Assembly (NCBI GenBank): GCA_037957365.1
Contig: JARHVA010000021.1
Location: 2,907,501 to 2,971,500, forward strand
Reading direction: 5' to 3'
Length of the DNA stretch: 64,000 bases
Origin: Torreya grandis
Lineage: Eukaryota; Streptophyta; Pinopsida; Cupressales; Taxaceae
Positions within the stretch are counted from its first letter, which is position 1, and every line of letters starts with the position of its first letter. Of the stretch, positions 62,700 to 64,000 are shown piece by piece. Position numbers and translations under genes: made by a program. The notes below the pieces were generated by a model. It did no database searches and was not told the DNA's origin. It saw nothing but the letters and a program-made list of their open reading frames with translations.

Positions 62700-64000
62700 A
62701 ACTAATTTTTGAGAGAAGGGCTTTGTTCATGTTCCTGATAGACCTAATATTGAGTCCACCATGAGATTTTGGAAGACACACTTTTTCCCATCTGACTAAA
62801 GACATTCTCTGTTTGTCTTCAACCCCCGTCCATAAAATTTTTCTTTGGATCTATTCCAGTTTATCAGTAAAAGATGCAAGAATTTTAAAAAGAGACAGGA
62901 AGTATGTAAGAATACCTTGCAGTGAGGCCCAAAGAAGTTGTAGTTTACGAACACTGCTGAGTAGTTTCCCTTACCAACCAATAAGTTTCCTCTATGTTCT
63001 TTCCATAATTCCATTCCAAAAACTAGGAGAAACCTCTTTGATCGTGAGTGGGAGACCCAGGTAGGTAGCTAGTAGAGCAGCTTCAACACATTCTAATATA
63101 TCAATGATTATATGTCTAAGTTCATTAGGAGTGTTGAAGAAATACACATTGATTTTTTAGAAATTTATCCTTTGTCCCGACTCTATGGCATAATTATTTA
63201 AGATACTCTTCCATCTTCTAGCTTCAATCATTGATGATATGCCAAAGAAGATGGTATCATCCACAAACTGCTGCACCACCATAGGGTGAAAGGAAGAGGC
63301 AGGTTTGATGCCCACTAGCTTTTTTAAGACTATATATGCTTATATGTATCTTCCCAGTGCGTCTGCCATAATGATGAATAAGTATGGGGAGAGAGGGTCT
63401 CCCTGACGAATTCCTCTTGAAGATGAGAAAAACCCTCTAGGTACACCATTTACCAGCACCAAGAATTTTGCAAAAGAGACATCATTCCATATCAAGCGAG
63501 ACATTTTATCATTAAACTCAAATTTTTTGATCACTTGGAGCAAAAAAGTCCATGAGACTCTATCATAAGCTTTAGAAATATCTAGCTTGAGAGCCATACC
63601 AGGGATTCTACTCTTATCCATGGATTGAATAGTCTCATGTGTGGTGATCACAACATCAAGAATTTGCCTACCTGGAATGAAACCTTTTTGAGCAGGAGAA
63701 ATAATTTTGTCTAGTAAAGGTTGAATCCTCATTACTAGCACTTTAGTACATAACTTATAAATAGTGTTGCATAGACTAATGGGCTTGAAATCAGTAAGGT
63801 GTGTAGGTTGTGATTTTTTAGGAACAAGTACTATGAAGGTATTATTAGCTTGTTTTAAAAGTTTACTTGATCTAAAAAAATCACAAACAGTAGTTGTGAG
63901 ATCCGCTCCTACTATTTCCCAATATTCCTGAAAGAATATAGGAGGAAAACCATCAAGACCTAGGGATTTGAATGCACCCATGGAGAATAAAATAGCATGG
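62700..64000 (-). pseudogene. LINE reverse transcriptase (ORF2), partial at window edge
   Basis: An open stretch of 213 codons (63981-63340) reads FKSLGLDGFPPIFFQEYW, FIVLVPKKSQPTHLTDFKPI and SLCNTIYKLCTKVLVMRI, SPAQKGFIPGRQILDVVI, MALKLDISKAYDRVSW, and GIRQGDPLSPYLFIIMADAL. After a stop the catalytic FVDD follows (VQQFVDDTIFFG, 63254-63280), then SILNNYAIESGQ, NTPNELRH and ATYLGLPLTIKEVS. This is the RT order of plant L1-type LINEs; the usual YADD/FADD is FVDD here. The enzyme primes reverse transcription at a nicked target. The 5' part, including the endonuclease, is outside the window. Confidence 0.93.

Larger units (their letters stand above)
59275..64000 (-). mobile_element. L1-type LINE, 5' end beyond the window
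   Basis: A minus-strand non-LTR retrotransposon enters at the right edge and ends in an A-rich tail at 59275-59290 (AAAAACACACAAAAAAA on the minus strand). Before the tail comes GGGTTCGGCCCCTGGTTTG, a 3' end of the kind common in plant L1 elements. In order it holds RT, the zinc-finger region, RNase H and ORF-X. The 5' end, ORF1 and endonuclease lie beyond 64000. Stops are present in each domain. Confidence 0.85.

Overview
The window looks like plant nuclear DNA from a large, repeat-rich genome. The clues are plant-type Ty3/gypsy (Tat-like) polyproteins, a Ty1/copia element with an initiator-Met primer site, a plant L1-type LINE with a C-terminal RNase H, and a fragment of an RPD3-class histone deacetylase. 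The sequence is AT-rich, and almost every coding frame carries several stops. This fits old, slowly removed insertions; a gymnosperm is my guess, but the sequence does not prove it. I see no intact host gene, no tRNA or rRNA gene and no CRISPR array.

Layout from left to right. (1) 874-8025: two 1.1-kb direct repeats with TG...CA ends flank 4.9 kb without retroelement coding; this inner part holds a broken histone-deacetylase fragment on the minus strand. (2) 8.0-13.1 kb: decayed non-coding DNA with a lone initiator-Met primer site (10364) and one edge of a copia-like LTR (11628). (3) 13.1-26.75 kb: a decayed charged frame on the minus strand, unrecognised, split by a complete minus-strand Ty3/gypsy element (14503-25881). 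That element has 2.4-kb LTRs, a near-perfect target duplication and the unusual domain order gag, protease, RNase H, RT, degenerate RNase H, integrase. (4) 26.75-36.6 kb: the 5' part of a plus-strand Tat-like gypsy element (LTR, primer site, tandemly repeated leader, gag, protease, start of RT), which stops within RT. (5) 38672-53805: a minus-strand Tat-like gypsy element with a perfect ATAGG target duplication. A minus-strand copia element (39298-44283) is nested in its left-hand LTR. (6) 53.8-55.8 kb: the 3' part of a plus-strand LINE (RNase H followed by an extra frame, here called ORF-X). (7) 55.9-58.7 kb: unassigned DNA, a cluster of TTGAACC/GGTTCAA repeats and the end of a gypsy integrase. 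(8) 59275-64000: a minus-strand LINE running off the right edge, with RT, zinc-finger region, RNase H, ORF-X and an A-rich 3' tail.

The nesting gives a relative history: copia entered the gypsy LTR after the gypsy element had landed, and the 14.5-25.9 kb gypsy element entered the older charged frame. None of these copies can encode a full working protein set. The most interesting points are the captured histone-deacetylase piece, the RNase H placed upstream of RT, and the repeated RNase H then ORF-X order in two LINE copies on opposite strands.
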